Of a DNA stretch of 57,041 bases, positions 16,365 through 24,344 are shown one piece after another. The position numbers and the translations under genes were made by a program. The stretch lies in contig JAMIFV010000040.1 of the NCBI GenBank assembly GCA_035906055.1, positions 1 through 57,041 on the forward strand. The letters are read 5' to 3'. The notes below the pieces were generated by a model. The model saw only the letters and a program-made list of their open reading frames with translations, ran no database searches and was not told the origin of the DNA. This DNA is from JAMIFV01 sp035906055 (GTDB lineage: Bacteria > Pseudomonadota > Alphaproteobacteria > Rickettsiales > JABCZZ01). Each line of letters opens with the position of its first letter. The stretch's first letter is position 1.

Positions 16365-17495
16365 ATGAAAAAAAGAATGTTCACCATGATACTGCTGGTA
16401 CTGGCAGTGGTCGCCCTGATTGCGTTTTTCAAATACCGCGATATTAAAGCGCAGATGGCTGCCGGTGCCGCCATGGCAACCGTTCCGTTCGTGGTGTCCA
16501 CTATGGACGTCACCGCCACCGACTGGAGCGAGTACAAGCAGGCCGTGGGCACGATCCGGGCTGAAAAAGGCGTGGATATCACCAGCGAAGTGGCCGGTAT
16601 CATTGAAAAGATCGAGTTTGCCTCCGGTCAGGACGTGAAAGAGGGTGACCTGCTCATCAAGCTGCGTTCCGCTGACGATGAAGCGCGTCTGCAGACCATG
16701 GAAGCCAATGCGAAGCTGGCTGAAGCGAATCAGGCGCGTAACCGCAAGCAGATGACCGTGCAGGCCATCAGCCAGGCGGAACTCGACAGCACCATCGCCG
16801 CGCTCAGCGTAGCCAAAGCTTCGGTGAATGAGCAGAAAGCGCTTATCGATAAGAAGCATATCCGTGCGCCGTTCTCCGGCAAGCTGGGTATCCGCGCAGT
16901 GGATATCGGCCAGTTCATGAATGCAGGCACGGCGATCGTGACCTTGCAGAACCTTGAATCCGTTTATCTGGATTTCACCATTCCGCAGCAGGACATGAAC
17001 AGCGTCAGGGTTGGCCAGAAGATATCGCTCAATGCGGACGCGTATCCCGGACGTCATTTCGAAGGCGAGATCACTACCGTTAACCCCAAGGTGGAAATGA
17101 ACACGCGCAACATTTATGTGCGCGCGACGGTCGCCAATGCCGATCACGCGCTGCTGCCGGGCATGTTCGCCAATGCCCAGATCACGGTCAGCGATCCGCG
17201 CAAGCTGATCACCGTTGCGCAGACCGCGATCACCTATAATCCTTACGGCACCAGTGTCTATGTAGTGGATGAAAAGAAGGAAGAGGGCGCACAGAAGCCC
17301 CAGCTTATCGCCCGTCAGGTGCTGGTGAAAACCGGCCAGACCCGTGGCGACCAGGTGGCCGTAACCGAAGGCCTCAAGGAAGGCGACAAGGTGGTAGTGG
17401 CGGGGCAGGTGAAGATACGCCCGGGCGCGCTGCTGGAGATCAACAACGACCTCCTGCCCAAGAATGACAACAATCCCATCCCAGAGGATAAATAA
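16365..17495 (+). CDS. RND efflux periplasmic adaptor (membrane fusion protein)
   Basis: This 376-residue adaptor has an N-terminal membrane anchor (about 4-22). The biotinyl-lipoyl halves are split around a coiled-coil hairpin: GVDITSEVAGIIEKIEFASGQDVKEGDLL, in two parts at about 65-95, and HIRAPFSGKLGIRAVDIGQF at about 165-185. The beta-barrel and membrane-proximal domains follow (VYLDFTIPQQD, LLPGMFANAQI). It links the inner membrane pump to the outer membrane channel. It has no lipobox Cys, so it is membrane-anchored rather than lipidated. It is tightly packed between channel and pump genes. Confidence 0.92.
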   Translation: MKKRMFTMILLVLAVVALIAFFKYRDIKAQMAAGAAMATVPFVVSTMDVTATDWSEYKQAVGTIRAEKGVDITSEVAGIIEKIEFASGQDVKEGDLLIKLRSADDEARLQTMEANAKLAEANQARNRKQMTVQAISQAELDSTIAALSVAKASVNEQKALIDKKHIRAPFSGKLGIRAVDIGQFMNAGTAIVTLQNLESVYLDFTIPQQDMNSVRVGQKISLNADAYPGRHFEGEITTVNPKVEMNTRNIYVRATVANADHALLPGMFANAQITVSDPRKLITVAQTAITYNPYGTSVYVVDEKKEEGAQKPQLIARQVLVKTGQTRGDQVAVTEGLKEGDKVVVAGQVKIRPGALLEINNDLLPKNDNNPIPEDK

Positions 17496-17500
17496 TAGAT

Positions 17501-20500
17501 ATGCAGTTCACTGACATATTTATCCGCAGGCCGGTGCTGGCCAGCGTAGTGAGCCTGATGATCCTCGTGCTGGGGTTGCGCGCTATCTTCGGCATGCCGG
17601 TACTGCAGTATCCGCGTACGGAGAACGCCATTGTCACCGTGTCCACCGTGTATTATGGCGCCGACCCGGATGTGATAGCGGGCTTTATCACCACGCCGAT
17701 GGAAAACGCGGTTTCGCAGGTCAACGGCATCGACTACATGACCTCGACCAGCCAGAACAGCGTGAGCACCATTAAAGCGTATCTGCGCCTGAACTACGAC
17801 CCCAACAAGGCGCTGACCGAGATCAACACCAAGATCAGCTCCGTGCTTAACCAGCTGCCGCCGCAGGCGCAGCAGCCCTCGATCAATATCGAGATCGGCC
17901 AGACGGTCGCTTCCATGTATATCGGCTTCAGCAGCGACAAGATGGAAGCCAACTCCATCACCGACTACCTTATCCGCGTAGTGCAGCCGCGCGTGCAGGC
18001 GGTGGAAGGCGTGCAGCTTGCTGAACTTATCGGCAACAAGAACTTCGCGCTGCGTGCGTGGCTCGATCCGCAGAAACTCGCCGCCTATAACCTTACCGCT
18101 GCCGACGTAAGCGCGGCGCTGGCGCGCAACAACTATATCTCCGGCATCGGCAATACCAAGGGCCAGATGGTGCAGGTGAACCTGACCGCGTCCACCAGCG
18201 TGCATTCACTGGAAGAGTTCAAGAGCCTTGCGATCAAGCAGGACAAGGGCGCTATCGTGCGGCTGCAGGACGTGGCCAACGTGACGCTGGGTTCGGAAGA
18301 TTATGAAACGGAAGTGAGCTTCGACGGCCAGAAGGCCATATATATCGGCATTAAAGTGGCGCCCAGCGCCAACCTGCTGGACGTGATCGGCCGCGTGCGC
18401 GCTATCTTTCCCGACATGAAGAAGCAGCTACCCGAAGGCCTTACCTCCGAGATCGTGTATGACGCCACCAAGTTCGTCAACAGTTCCATCGACGAGGTAA
18501 TCCGTACCTTGTTCGAGGCTTTGGTGATCGTGGCGTTCGTGGTGTTCGCGTTCCTCGGCTCGCCGCGCTCGGTATTCATCCCGCTTATCGCCATTCCACT
18601 GTCTTTGATCGGCGCGTTTGTCGTCATGCTCATGCTCGGCTTTTCCATCAACCTGCTGACGCTGCTGGCGCTCGTGCTTGCCATCGGCCTTGTGGTGGAC
18701 GACGCGATCATCGTGGTGGAGAACGTCAACCGCCATCTGGAAGAAGGCATGGCGCCGACCGATGCTGCCATTCTTGCCGCGCGCGAACTGCTCGGGCCGA
18801 TCATCGCCATGACGATCGTACTCATCGCGGTATACATTCCGCTTGGCTTCCAGGATGGCCTGACGGGTGCGCTCTTTACCGAATTCGCTTTCACGCTGGT
18901 GGGCGCGGTTACCATTTCCGCCGTGGTGGCGCTCACGCTTTCGCCGGTGCTCTGCGCCAAGATGCTGCAGCCCCATCATGAAGCGCAAACCACATGGGAA
19001 GGCAGGATGGTGGCCAGGATCGACCGCTACTTCCAGAAACTGCAGGGCAGCTATCACCGCCTGCTGCATAACAGCCTCAATTACCGCCTGGTGACATATG
19101 TATTCTCGATACTGGTTTTCTTAAGCATTTTCGGCCTTATCATGACGGCCAAGACCGAGCTGGCGCCGCAGGAAGATCTTGGCATCGTGGCGGGCATCGC
19201 GTATGCGCAGCCCAATTCCACGCTGGAGCAGCGCCAGATATTCTCGCGCGAAGTATACAAAAGCGTCACCAGCTTCCCCGAGACCGAGCATGTGTTCCAG
19301 CTCGACGTTCCGGGTGTGAACATGGTGGGCGCGGTATTCAGCCCGTGGGACGAGCGCACGCGCACGTCCAACCAGTTGCAGCCGTTATTCCAGATGGCCT
19401 TCAACAAGATCGCCGGCTTTAACATGGTGGCCTTCCAGTTCGCGCCGCTGCCGGGCAGCGACGGCCTGCCGGTGCAGTTCGTCATCAAGACCACGCAGGG
19501 GTTCGACCAGCTTGGCGAAGTGTCCGACGAGTTCATGCAGCAGGCGATGAAAGAGGGCATCTTCATGTTCCTCGATTCCGACCTCAAGATCGACCTGCCG
19601 CAGGCGCGCGTGGAGATCGACCGCGACAAGACCACGCAGCTCGGCCTTTCCATGGACGACGTGGGCAACGCCATGGCAAGCATGCTCGGCGGCGGCTATG
19701 TGAATTATTTCAGCCTTTATGGCCGCTCCTATAAGGTGATACCGCAGGTGCAGCAGCGTTCGCGCCTCAATATCGGCCAGCTGGACGACTATTTCATCCG
19801 CACGGCGGAAGGCAACGCGATTCCGCTTTCCACGGTGGCGAAGATTGAAACGCGTACCATTCCGCGTTCGCTCAACCACTTCCAGCAGCAGAATGCCGCC
19901 ATCATTTCCGGCGTTACCTTCGTGCCGCTGGGCGATGCGCTCAAGAAGCTGGACGATTTGGCCAAACGCATATTGCCGCAGGGCTATACGGTGGATTATG
20001 CCGGGCAGTCGCGCCAGCTTATTCAGGAATCAAGCGCGTTCATCTGGACGTTCCTGTTCGCGACCATCATTATCTACCTGACGCTGGCGGCACAGTTCGA
20101 GAGTTTCTGGGACCCGGTCATCATCCTGGTATCCGTGCCGATGTCCATTGCGGGCGCGATGATTTTCATCAGCCTCGGTGTCGGTGAAGCAAGTATCAAC
20201 ATCTACACCAAGGTGGGCATCGTGACGCTGATGGGCCTTGTGAGTAAGCACGGCATTCTCATGGTGGAATTCGCCAACCGGTTGCAGGAAGAAGGTGCCA
20301 GCAAGCGCGACGCTATCGAACAGGCCTGCGGTATCCGCCTGCGTCCCATTCTCATGACCACGGCGGCGATGGTGCTGGGCGTATTGCCGCTGATCCTTGC
20401 CAGCGGTGCGGGCGCGGTATCGCGCTTCAACATGGGGCTGGTCATCAGCACCGGCCTGACCATCGGCACGCTGTTCACCTTGTTCGTGGTTCCGGCCTTC

Positions 20501-20560
20501 TACATGCTGCTGGGGGCTGATCACCATAAACATAATGCACAGCCTCCGGCTGCGCATTAG
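17501..20560 (+). CDS. RND multidrug efflux permease (HAE1 family)
   Basis: This 1,019-residue inner membrane proton/drug antiporter is the normal length. It begins FTDIFIRRPVLASVVSLMI (TM1). Two large periplasmic loops follow TM1 and TM7. The proton-relay acidic pair Asp400-Asp401 lies in TM4 (GLVVDDAIIVVENVNRH). The second half has GIVTLMGLVSKHGILMVEFAN and RLRPILMTTAAMVLGVLPL. The sequence suggests the MexI/MexW/MdtB-like group, exporting amphipathic compounds. The operon order marR-channel-adaptor-pump differs from the commoner adaptor-pump-channel order. Confidence 0.94.
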   Translation: MQFTDIFIRRPVLASVVSLMILVLGLRAIFGMPVLQYPRTENAIVTVSTVYYGADPDVIAGFITTPMENAVSQVNGIDYMTSTSQNSVSTIKAYLRLNYDPNKALTEINTKISSVLNQLPPQAQQPSINIEIGQTVASMYIGFSSDKMEANSITDYLIRVVQPRVQAVEGVQLAELIGNKNFALRAWLDPQKLAAYNLTAADVSAALARNNYISGIGNTKGQMVQVNLTASTSVHSLEEFKSLAIKQDKGAIVRLQDVANVTLGSEDYETEVSFDGQKAIYIGIKVAPSANLLDVIGRVRAIFPDMKKQLPEGLTSEIVYDATKFVNSSIDEVIRTLFEALVIVAFVVFAFLGSPRSVFIPLIAIPLSLIGAFVVMLMLGFSINLLTLLALVLAIGLVVDDAIIVVENVNRHLEEGMAPTDAAILAARELLGPIIAMTIVLIAVYIPLGFQDGLTGALFTEFAFTLVGAVTISAVVALTLSPVLCAKMLQPHHEAQTTWEGRMVARIDRYFQKLQGSYHRLLHNSLNYRLVTYVFSILVFLSIFGLIMTAKTELAPQEDLGIVAGIAYAQPNSTLEQRQIFSREVYKSVTSFPETEHVFQLDVPGVNMVGAVFSPWDERTRTSNQLQPLFQMAFNKIAGFNMVAFQFAPLPGSDGLPVQFVIKTTQGFDQLGEVSDEFMQQAMKEGIFMFLDSDLKIDLPQARVEIDRDKTTQLGLSMDDVGNAMASMLGGGYVNYFSLYGRSYKVIPQVQQRSRLNIGQLDDYFIRTAEGNAIPLSTVAKIETRTIPRSLNHFQQQNAAIISGVTFVPLGDALKKLDDLAKRILPQGYTVDYAGQSRQLIQESSAFIWTFLFATIIIYLTLAAQFESFWDPVIILVSVPMSIAGAMIFISLGVGEASINIYTKVGIVTLMGLVSKHGILMVEFANRLQEEGASKRDAIEQACGIRLRPILMTTAAMVLGVLPLILASGAGAVSRFNMGLVISTGLTIGTLFTLFVVPAFYMLLGADHHKHNAQPPAAH

Positions 20561-20571
20561 GCTCCTTGTTT

Positions 20572-20662
20572 GTGGGGGGAAACGCTTTCCCCTCTCGGCT
20601 CTGCCGATTCACCCCTTGCGAGGTCGTCGCGATAAAGCTCCTCCGCGTATACGGCAATGCCT
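20572..20662. repeat. Palindromic repeat element, intergenic copy 1 after the RND operon
   Basis: It starts with the hairpin GGGGGGAAACGCTTTCCCC (20574-20592), then CACCCCTTGCGAGGTCGTCGCGATAAAGCTCCTCCGCG in pieces to about 20648. The GGGGAAACGCTTTCCCC stem is the reverse complement of the palindrome inside carA (26892-26908). It lies 12 nt after the pump stop and may also act as a terminator or mRNA-stabilising hairpin. Confidence 0.65.
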
Positions 20663-20757
20663 ATTGCTCCACAACCGCTTGCTTTGCAACTGGGATTCCC
20701 CTGCGCAAATCCCGGGATTGCCCAGTAAGCGTGAAAATCTCTATTCCAGTGCATGGC

Positions 20758-20836
20758 GATAGGCGTGGAGGAGCGAAGCGACGACCCCGCAGGGGTGAAT
20801 TCGTGGAACGAAGAGGGGGCAGCGTGCCCCCTAATG
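20758..20836. repeat. Palindromic repeat element, intergenic copy 2 (opposite orientation)
   Basis: The copy reads GGCGTGGAGGAGCGAAGCGACGACCCC, then GCAGGGG, a spacer, and the hairpin GGGGGCAGCGTGCCCCC (about 20814-20830). It is the reverse complement of the copies inside carB and the oxidoreductase gene and faces copy 1, so the pair forms a larger inverted repeat over the 290-nt space between the convergent pump and chemoreceptor genes. No gene is seen in this space. Confidence 0.7.
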
Positions 20837-20852
20837 ATAAAAATACAAAAAC

Positions 20853-21875
20853 CTACGGTTTTTGTATAATCACCGCCGACCAGCCCAGCCCGTCGAACTC
20901 CTGGTAGCCAAGGGTTTTGGCATAGGCTACCAGCGTACCGTCATCTTCCACATAAGCGCCCTTTTTATTGTTTGCCTTGAGGGAGAAGGGAGCCAGCAGG
21001 CCTTTACCGTCGGAAGCGGCTATCACGCGGCTGCGCGCATCCAGCAGCAATACGCGCGAACGTTTCCATTCATCCTGCGTAAGGGTGGGTTCATCCTGCA
21101 CGATGCAGCGGGACTGTTCACCCCAGTCGAAAAAGACGCCAAGCACTCCAAGCACTTTGCCGGTGAGTTCGCCGTCCTTGCGCACGGCGGTGGAATAGGC
21201 CGCTACCGGCACGCCCTGATGCAGCGTGTCATTATAAATTTCGTCGGCCACGTATTCGTCACCGCGCTGGGTGTTCATGGCGCCCTTGAACCAGTAATGC
21301 GAGGAAACATCGGCGCCTACCGCCATGGGGAATTTGTCGGGGCGTGAGATCGCCACCACCTTACCGTTAGGGTCTACCAGCAGCAGGTTGAGGTACACCG
21401 AATAGAAACGGTTGATCAACGCCATGCGCTTGGTGACATGTTCAAGTTTTTCCGGCGCTACGCCGTCCAGTCCGTTATAGAGCGACTCGTCGGTTGCCCA
21501 CCAGCGCACGTCGGCTGTGCGTTCATAAAGGTTGCGCACGATAAGCTGCACCAGCGTCTGCGCCATTTCCGAGAGGCGGGAGGATTCTTTTTCCTTGAAC
21601 TGTTCGGCTAGCTGGTCGGTCTGTGCGCTGATCTTTTTCATGACCGTGGCGCGGAATTCCTTGGAGTTGCTGGCGGCCTGCTTGGCGAGCTGCTTTACTT
21701 CCGATGCGACCACTGCGAAGCCTTTGCCGTACTCGCCTGCGCGGGCGGCTTCGATCGTGGCGTTGAGCGCCAGCAGGTTAGTGTGGTTGGCGATCACCTC
21801 ATTGGCGGACGCGAAGCGCTGCACTTCGTCCTGAATGGTGCCGATGATGGTCGTGATGTCCTGCTGAGCTGTCAT
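20853..21875 (-). CDS. Soluble chemoreceptor-like protein: MCP tip N-terminal, Cache-like sensor C-terminal
   Basis: The first 70 residues of this 340-residue protein carry the methyl-accepting hairpin tip: IANHTNLLALNATIEAARAG followed by GKGFAVVASEVKQLAKQAA. After a helical linker comes a Cache/PAS-like sensor (about 105-340), with NLLLVDPNGKVVAISRPD, VSSHYWFKGAM, YNDTLHQGVPVAAYSTAVR and ARSRVIAASDGKG. There is no membrane segment or HAMP domain. Normal receptors have the sensor first and the tip near the end. The signalling hairpin here is short. It may report a cytoplasmic ligand to CheA/CheW, but no che genes are in the window. Confidence 0.75.
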   Translation of the reverse strand: MTAQQDITTIIGTIQDEVQRFASANEVIANHTNLLALNATIEAARAGEYGKGFAVVASEVKQLAKQAASNSKEFRATVMKKISAQTDQLAEQFKEKESSRLSEMAQTLVQLIVRNLYERTADVRWWATDESLYNGLDGVAPEKLEHVTKRMALINRFYSVYLNLLLVDPNGKVVAISRPDKFPMAVGADVSSHYWFKGAMNTQRGDEYVADEIYNDTLHQGVPVAAYSTAVRKDGELTGKVLGVLGVFFDWGEQSRCIVQDEPTLTQDEWKRSRVLLLDARSRVIAASDGKGLLAPFSLKANNKKGAYVEDDGTLVAYAKTLGYQEFDGLGWSAVIIQKP

Positions 21876-21976
21876 AGTCGTTCCGATGTCCCTGTTTTTC
21901 CTTTACCCACCCCTTGTGTAGCACAAAAGGGGTGGGTATGTGAACTGATTGCGGTTAATTCGCAATCAATGCAGCC

Positions 21977-23314
21977 TTAATGCAACATTTCTCCATGCTG
22001 CGTGCGGTCAAGGCCCGTCTGTTCATCTATATAGGACAGGCGAAGGCCCATGACGAGGTTGATGATCTTGAGGATGATGTAGCTGACGATGGCGCAGTAG
22101 ATAACTGCCACGCCCACGCCTACTATCTGCGCGTAGAACTGGTTGATGTTGCCTTCGAGCGCGCCCTTTACGCCGCCGATGGACTCCATGGCGAAGATGC
22201 CGGTGAGCAGCGCGCCGACAATGCCGCCGATGCAGTGCACGCCGAAAACATCAAGCGTGTCGTCGACGTTGAACCTGAACTTCAGCTGCGTGCCGAGATA
22301 GCACAGAACGCCTGCCGCGATGCCGATATAGAACGCGCCCTGCACGCCTACAAAACCCGAAGCCGGGGTGATGGCCACAAGGCCTGCCACGGCGCCGGAG
22401 ATGAGGCCCAGAACCGTCGGTTTCTTCACCGTCATCCATTCAACCGCCATCCATGCCAGCGCAGCCGTGGCGGAAGCGATATGGGTCACCAGCATGGCCA
22501 TGCCCGCGCGGTCGCCGGAAGCGGCGGCGGAACCGGCGTTGAATCCGAACCAGCCCACCCAGAGCAGCGATGCGCCGGTGAGGCTCAGGCCGATATTGTA
22601 AGGGGGAGTGTTCTTGCGGCGTTTGTCGAAATCATGCCCCTTGCCCATCACAATGGCGGCCATGAGCCCCGCTATACCCGCATTGATATGCACAACGGTG
22701 CCGCCTGCGTAATCCAGCGTGGTGCCAAAGCCAAAGAGGCCCGCATAGTCTGTGAGGCCGGTGCCGCCAAGTATGCCGCCCGGGCCCCATACCCAGTGGG
22801 CAACGGGGATGTAAACAAAGGTGAACCACAGCGCCATGAACACCAGCATCGAGGTGAATTTGATGCGGTTTGCCACAGAGCCAAGAATCAGCGCGCAGGT
22901 GATGGCGGCGAAGGTAAGCTGGAACGTCACGAATACGGATTCGGGGATCGTGCCGGAGAGCGAGGTGAGTTCAAGCCCTTCCAGCATGATGCGCGCGGTG
23001 CCGCCAAGGTAAGGCGTGCCTTCGGTAAAGACATAGCTGTAACCATAGGCTACCCATAATACGCTGATAAGGCAGCAGGTGGCAAAGCTCTGCGCGAGCG
23101 TGCCAAGCACGCATTCCTTGCTGACCATGCCACCATAAAACAGCGCAAGGCCGGGAATGAGCATCATCAGCACCAGTACGGTGGAGATAAGCATCCACGC
23201 CGTGTCGCCGGAATTGAGGGTGGGGGTGTCTGCCATTGCCAGCTGAGGCATTAACAGTAGCGTTGCCGCCATCGCCAGCATAGCGGCAACGGCAGGAAAT
23301 TGAGGACGTTTCAT
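21977..23314 (-). CDS. amtB: Ammonium transporter (Amt/MEP/Rh family)
   Basis: This 445-residue transporter has an N-terminal signal peptide (MKRPQFPAVAAMLAMAATLL..AMA) and 11 expected membrane helices. The start at 23314 is preferred over one 15 codons upstream because it gives the signal peptide and an AGGGAG site. Family blocks are NSGDTAWMLISTVLVLMM, GLALFYGGMV, VHINAGIAGLMAA (first conserved His) and VHCIGGIVGALLTG (second His). The C-terminus GLRLSYIDEQTGLDRTQHGE is the site that GlnK normally contacts, but glnK is not adjacent, unlike the common glnK-amtB pair. Confidence 0.93.
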   Translation of the reverse strand: MKRPQFPAVAAMLAMAATLLLMPQLAMADTPTLNSGDTAWMLISTVLVLMMLIPGLALFYGGMVSKECVLGTLAQSFATCCLISVLWVAYGYSYVFTEGTPYLGGTARIMLEGLELTSLSGTIPESVFVTFQLTFAAITCALILGSVANRIKFTSMLVFMALWFTFVYIPVAHWVWGPGGILGGTGLTDYAGLFGFGTTLDYAGGTVVHINAGIAGLMAAIVMGKGHDFDKRRKNTPPYNIGLSLTGASLLWVGWFGFNAGSAAASGDRAGMAMLVTHIASATAALAWMAVEWMTVKKPTVLGLISGAVAGLVAITPASGFVGVQGAFYIGIAAGVLCYLGTQLKFRFNVDDTLDVFGVHCIGGIVGALLTGIFAMESIGGVKGALEGNINQFYAQIVGVGVAVIYCAIVSYIILKIINLVMGLRLSYIDEQTGLDRTQHGEMLH

Positions 23315-23394
23315 GAAAATACTCCCTGTTACGAAATTCTGAAAACTGTCCTGCAACAATGAAGGTATCTTTTTTCATGTACCCTTTTGAGGCA

Positions 23395-23424
23395 GCACTA
23401 TCATGGCATGCCAGAGCTGTCAAA
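23395..23424 (-). promoter_or_regulatory. Candidate amtB promoter with internal palindrome
   Basis: On the minus strand TTGACA (23419-23424) lies 16-18 nt before a weak -10 (GATAGT/TAGTGC). Between them is the perfect 10-bp palindrome TGGCATGCCA (23404-23413), a possible operator. No clear sigma-54 -24/-12 pair was seen. Confidence 0.3.
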
Positions 23425-23490
23425 GGTGAATAGGCATTAATGTTAATAAGTTATGGCGTAAGCGCCGCTGCTTGATTATATAGTTTTCCG

Positions 23491-24141
23491 ATGGAACGGT
23501 TTCGCATTTTCGCGCTCATGTTGTTTGCCATTGCGGCCCTGCTGGCCCTGCCGCAGCGGGCGCAGGCATTCCAGTCGTATTTCATCAACAGGGAAGTGCA
23601 ATCCGACAATATTTCGATGTTCACCAAATGGACCGATGTGCTGGCGCGTTACGATGAAAAAGCTAAAAGCTTCGAGGATGCCTGCGACGGGCACCAGTAT
23701 AGTACCTGCAAACTGCGCGGCTGGCAGCAGTCGCTGGAGAAACTGCGGGGCAGGCCGCTGAAAGAGCAGATCGACGGCGTGAACCGGCTGGTGAATTCCT
23801 ATCCTTACATTGAGGACATCGTTAACTGGGGCATAACCGATTACTGGGAAACACCCTATGAATTCCAGGAGCGCAACGGCGACTGCGAGGACTACGCTTT
23901 CGCCAAGTTCGTCTCGCTCCGGGCGCTGGGCGTGCCCAACGATAAATTACGCATGGAGATCGTGCAGGACCTCAACCTCGGCGGGGTGATACACGCCATC
24001 CTCATCGTGTTCGTAGATGATAAGGTCTATGTGCTCGACAATCAGATCAAGCAGGTGATGCTGGCGGTAGATATCTATCACTATAAACCCATCTATTCCA
24101 TTAACGAGAAGCACTGGTGGCGTCACATCATGATCGAATAG
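23491..24141 (+). CDS. Transglutaminase-like cysteine proteinase (BTLCP/LapG-like)
   Basis: This 216-residue periplasmic protein has a signal peptide cleaved after AQA-26. The papain-like triad is visible: Cys132 (NGDCEDYAFAKF), His168 (GVIHAILIV) and Asp183 (YVLDNQ). It belongs to the bacterial transglutaminase-like cysteine proteinase family, whose best-studied member, LapG, clips large surface adhesins to release biofilms under c-di-GMP control via LapD. No adhesin or lapD gene is adjacent, but a degenerate HD-GYP protein gene follows. An alternative is peptidoglycan-linked proteolysis. The stop codon overlaps the first base of a 143-bp palindromic element. Confidence 0.85.
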   Translation: MERFRIFALMLFAIAALLALPQRAQAFQSYFINREVQSDNISMFTKWTDVLARYDEKAKSFEDACDGHQYSTCKLRGWQQSLEKLRGRPLKEQIDGVNRLVNSYPYIEDIVNWGITDYWETPYEFQERNGDCEDYAFAKFVSLRALGVPNDKLRMEIVQDLNLGGVIHAILIVFVDDKVYVLDNQIKQVMLAVDIYHYKPIYSINEKHWWRHIMIE

Positions 24142-24283
24142 ACCTCTGTCTAAACTCTACTGCGACGGGCAATCCGCTTGTCGCTGCCGTGCTCAAAACT
24201 CACGTACTTACTTGTACGCTCAAGTTTTTCCGCTCGGCAGCTTCGCGCACTTGCCTGCGTCGCAACGAGTTTTGACAGAGGTC
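24141..24283. repeat. 143-bp imperfect palindromic element
   Basis: The ends are perfect 10-bp inverted repeats, GACCTCTGTC (24141-24150) and GACAGAGGTC (24274-24283). The arms continue to pair imperfectly (AAACTC/GAGTTT, TGCGACG/CGTCGCA, GCTGCCG/CGGCAGC) into a central hairpin, AAAACTCACGTAC-TTACTT-GTACGCTCAAGTTTT. No ORF and no T-tract are present. The fold suggests a dispersed repeat or small non-autonomous element rather than a terminator. Confidence 0.7.
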
Positions 24284-24344
24284 TAATGACGTCTTCCATT
24301 TCCGGTTGAAACGCTATAAATTGCAGCCTTAGGAGTATGAGATT

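Noticed and set aside
23395..23480. Sigma-54/NtrC promoter for amtB
   Set aside because: No TGGC-N(7-8)-TTGC pair with correct spacing was found; only a weak sigma-70-like pair is visible.
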